Source: Plecoglossus altivelis (taxonomy: Eukaryota > Chordata > Actinopteri > Osmeriformes > Plecoglossidae). Taken from it: a DNA stretch of 64,000 bases. The stretch spans positions 3,617,490 to 3,681,489 of the forward strand of contig BROE01000023.1 in the NCBI GenBank assembly GCA_036571765.1, given 5' to 3'. This document shows positions 60,841 to 64,000 of this stretch, piece by piece; positions within the stretch are counted from its first letter, which is position 1, and each line of letters opens with the position of its first letter. The notes below the pieces were generated by a model. The model made no database searches, was not told the origin of the DNA, and saw only the letters and a program-made list of their open reading frames with translations. A program made the position numbers and the translations under genes.

Positions 60841-62040
60841 AGTCTTGGGCTCTGAATGATTGCCCTTTACACTTGCCCTTTGAGATTCCGTCTGTCTCCC
60901 CATCTGTCTTCCTTTCTCAGTCTCTCATTTTGTCGTCCTTTTTGGAGGTCATCCCCGTGTCTTTTTCCCCAAATTTTCCGCTCGCAAGGTCAAGAGATGG
61001 GCTAACCTTGTCTCCTCCCCTCCCCCCTCCCTCAGCCTCGTCTTTCAAAGGTATTTCATTTCCCCCGGCCGCAAGGTCAGATTGCACTCATGGTACGGGA
61101 GCTCTCTGTCTCTCTTTCTCTCTCTTGTCTCTCTCTTGTCTCCCTCTCTCAGACTGTATCTCTCTCCCTCACGCTCCCTTCTTCTTCAGTGCTCTGCTAC
61201 TGGCTGTGTCTTGTACAGGTCAGTGCAGCAGGACTGGCAGGGTGTGATGGTACTTACTGTCGCCAGCCTGACCCGGACAAATTGCTACTTGTGGGTGTCC
61301 GTTCCTGTGTGCGTATGTACTCCATTCCAGCTCTCCTCCTTCTCCCTCTACATCCCACGCACAGTGTGGAAGGACAGGGAGTTATATAGTCATCTATAGC
61401 TACAAAAAAAAAGACTTTTCTTACTTTCTTTGGGCTGGAGTTTGGTAAGAGACCTCGCTTGTGTCTTTGCCATAATGGCCTCATTTTCATTCTCATTGAA
61501 TTGTAATAGCTTTGGGGACCGGACTAACACGGTGCCTATTAAAATGTTCAAAGCGGTGAATGTTCAAAGGTGATTAGTGGGGTATTTGAGCCAGCTAAAG
61601 TGCCCCCCAGGACCAGGGTGTCTGGTATTGGGACCGTCGACAGTGTTGATTGGCAGCTATCAATCATTTTCGGATCTTCGAGGAAATCAGGCAGGTAGAT
61701 TGAACAGACACACAATGAACCTCCTGGACACACACACATGAACCCCCCCCCCCACACACACACACACACACACGCACACACACATGTACCAGGGCTTGAG
61801 GCAGGGAAAGAAGAACATTCTCTTAACTCGCTGTAATTAAGTCTGAAATCTCCCCTCAGAGGTTCTTCCACTCTACTGCATAGGCAATGACTCTTTCTAT
61901 CTCATTCTCTCTCCGTGTCTCCAGCTCTCTTTCTCTCTCGGTCTCTTTCTGTCTTTCATGGCCATTCTCTTAAGTCAAGAAAGTAATGAGAACATCGAGA
62001 AAACCCTTTCTGACAGAGATTGAGATGGAGAGATCTGTGA
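60841..62040. other. Mostly unique intronic sequence
   Basis: Includes a CA tract at 61755-61782 and two ATGTTCAAAG copies near 61543 and 61559. The second copy, extended, reads TGTTCAAAGGTGA, a DR1-like arrangement. No exon was supported. Confidence 0.45.
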
Positions 62041-62042
62041 GG

Positions 62043-62045
<3 letters not shown>

Positions 62046-62080
<35 letters not shown>
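62046..62080. repeat. (GA)n microsatellite
   Basis: About 17 GA units; a matching (CT)n tract is at 62469-62502 on the same strand. Confidence 0.95.
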
Positions 62081-62084
<4 letters not shown>

Positions 62085-62464
62085 GTGGTGTGTTAGTATG
62101 CCAGACAGACCAAACCTCAACTAGACACAGATAGAGGAGGATGATAAGGAGACTTGTCAGAGATAGAGAGAAGGGGAGAGAGAGAGCAGCAGAGTGGGGC
62201 ACTGAGAGGGACAGAGGGAGATAAAGGGAGAGATAGAGGGTCGGCAGGAGCGAGAGAGTAAAATCCCTCACTTGTCAGTCCAACGCCAGGATAAGTCTCT
62301 ATCTTGGAAAGGGCGGGCAGCTCATGGAGGTAGCAGAGACTGTATCTGGGCCACGAGCGGTTAACACTGAGTGGGCACGGCGGGCACGCCTCCTCACCCT
62401 TGGCAGCGCACATCTATCCATCTCAGCGCACTCTCTCTCACACACATCACTCTTTCGCTCTGCT

Positions 62465-62468
<4 letters not shown>

Positions 62469-62502
<34 letters not shown>
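62469..62502. repeat. (CT)n microsatellite
   Basis: About 17 CT units, complementary to the GA tract 390 bp upstream. Confidence 0.95.
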
Positions 62503-62505
<3 letters not shown>

Positions 62506-63090
62506 CCTCCCCACATCTCTTTTGCCATCGTATGGAACACAGTGAGGAGGGAGGACGATGTGGATCGAAGCCAAGATGGAGGGCCGTGGAGCCCGGCCAT
62601 GGGCTGTCAGTTGCCACTGGTGTAGTACAAATGCACCTGCCTGCATAGAAACTAATCTCCATTATGGCTCCAGGAGGCGCCATGGTTAATGTGTTAGGGT
62701 TGTAGCCCAAGGGGGAAAACAGTGCTCTCCCTGGGATTCTATGACATCTATGACAGGTAGTAGATGGGGCAGCCAGGCCTTTTGCTTGGACTCCCTAGCA
62801 GGCTCTAATGTGTCCCGTTTATCAGCTGGTCCTGGTCCCTGGACAGGGAACTGGGTTCTCAGAGACATGCGTGAGTGTCAGTGTGGGCGACTGGCTGCTT
62901 GCCTGTGTGCTTGGAGTCATTTCCTATACTTAGACCCTTTACACAACAGTCCTGTCCCGGAACAATTGCATCCACTCAGTGACATCATGCAGCATAACCA
63001 CAACAACTGAATCATATTGTCTCATACACCTTGATGAGAGCACAGTGTACAGGCTGGGCTCAGCACACTACCCTGTCCCCAGCTGACCTG

Positions 63091-63152
63091 CGTTCCCATA
63101 ACGTTCCCATAACGTTCCCATAACGTTCCCATAACGTTCCCCTAACGTTCCC
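63091..63152. repeat. 11-bp tandem repeat (CGTTCCCATAA), 5.6 copies
   Basis: CGTTCCC begins at 63091, 63102, 63113, 63124, 63135 and 63146. The last full unit carries CCTAA instead of CATAA. Each junction creates the palindrome AACGTT. Confidence 0.96.
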
Positions 63153-64000
63153 CCTCTGTGTGGATCCTCTGCACGGCGCTGCAGCAGGATGGCTTGTAGC
63201 CTAGCCTCAGCTCATCTCTGCGCTCTAACAGACGTTAGAGAAAAGGTTGCCCACTGATCTCAGCAGGGCAGGTCGGCAGGGGCCGTTTGATCCCAGGTGA
63301 GGTTTCGGCCCGACATCCGACGGCCGAGACGGTGACGGGACACGGATCCCGGAGCGTCGAGAACGCTCACCTCGGCGCTTGTCACCGCCTGTGACAGTGC
63401 TAGTGTGGGGGGAAGAAGCCAGCGTCGGTTTGCTCCCCCCCCACCCACCCACCCCCTCCCCTGTCCATGCCATCCCCCCCTTACCCTCCCCTCCACACAC
63501 CATAAACCCCCACCGACGCCAGTCTCAAGTGCAGACTTCAGAGACAGGATGTTTGGAGACTGCTTGTATCTCTGTCTCACACAATGGGAGCTCTGTGCCT
63601 GACCGAGGCTGGGTTATTAGTCACAGGGAGGAAGCAGTTGTGAAAGATGAACGAGGGAGGCTTTGATTCCTGGAAATCAAACCTTTTGCCTACAGGAGCT
63701 CCATAGTTATTCACTTCAATCTCTCTCCATGTCTATAATATATCTTGCACTCAGGGTTTTAGAATGTATGGCTTCAGACTCGCAATTCCATCCCTGAAAG
63801 GAACTGCCTGAAAGTTTGGGGTCTTCCTCTATGGTAGTGGATGGGGGCTGCCGGGGAGCGTGGCTGTTCTGTCACTTAGACAACAGCACCACTCGTAGAC
63901 AGTCAAGGGTACTGCATCCCGCCTAGACGTCTTGAGAGAGGGTGACATCTACATTCTGAAGTGACGTGGATACTTTCCTCCAGCCGTGTTGACCTCAAAA
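63153..64000. other. Unique intronic sequence to the window end
   Basis: C-rich stretch at about 63436-63510. No exon was recognised before the window ends. Confidence 0.45.

Larger units (their letters stand above)
16093..64000 (+). other. sorcs2: Intron downstream of the sorcs2 exon (5' part, at least 47.9 kb)
   Basis: The next expected exon would open with a Val-Ile-Leu-Val-type strand followed by a second Asp-box (DEGATF-like) and an FHPKEED-like stretch. I did not find it in the remaining 47.9 kb. Long early introns are known for mammalian SORCS2, so a very large intron is plausible here too. The contents are simple repeats, minisatellites, a SINE relic and unique non-coding DNA. No nested gene on either strand could be supported. 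Confidence 0.7.

Overview
The window is vertebrate nuclear DNA and almost certainly from a teleost fish. It has one recognisable protein-coding exon, very large introns, and an extreme load of simple repeats: (CA)n, (CT)n, (GA)n, GGGA/CCCT tracts and many minisatellites. There are no bacterial-style operons, no CRISPR array, no rRNA and no intact transposon gene. The species cannot be decided from the sequence.

The only exon I can support is at 15993-16092 on the + strand. It encodes 33 complete residues beginning SSDYGTTY and ending FYICPTNKKK. Its closest match among families I know is SorCS2 (sortilin-related VPS10-domain receptor 2), in the first part of the VPS10 beta-propeller. It is flanked by a branchpoint/acceptor and by a GT donor, and its intron phases are 2 and 0. 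By my recollection of the protein order this is about the third coding exon. I found neither the preceding nor the following exon, so on this reading the window is the 3' end of one intron (1-15992), the exon, and at least 47.9 kb of the next intron (16093-64000). Nearly all long open frames elsewhere are low-complexity translations of repeats.

Layout: 81-555 is an assembly gap. 556-15992 is intron with a cluster of YY1-like motifs (2.6-3.3 kb), a 17-bp minisatellite of about 41 copies (4171-4871), an AT-rich block (7.6-8.2 kb), an 18-bp minisatellite (12.4 kb), conserved-looking homeobox-site sequence (12.8-13.8 kb) and a 550-bp pyrimidine minisatellite (14.5-15.0 kb). 16.1-30 kb is dominated by CT/GA tracts, a G-rich 20-bp minisatellite (21.8-22.5 kb), a 7-bp array and 1 kb of CTCT/CTGT. 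28.5 kb holds a tRNA-Tyr-like SINE relic. 30-64 kb alternates unique sequence with dinucleotide tracts, a 23-nt C run, a 39/32-bp minisatellite, a (CTGC)n tetranucleotide array, a 22-bp array carrying eight CACCC/KLF-type boxes, and an 11-bp array.

The most interesting signals are intronic. The strongest is at 45297/45298: a branchpoint-like CTAAT, then about 300 nt with no AG dinucleotide and a very long pyrimidine tract, ending in CAG|GTAAGA. That is the architecture of a recursive splice site in a long intron of a neuronal gene. Other items worth checking are a possible 3-nt microexon (32719-32721), two further recursive-site candidates, the exactly phased 22-bp array, and a pair of complementary CT/GA tracts just downstream of the exon. 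No mobile system, defence system or complete nested gene was found.
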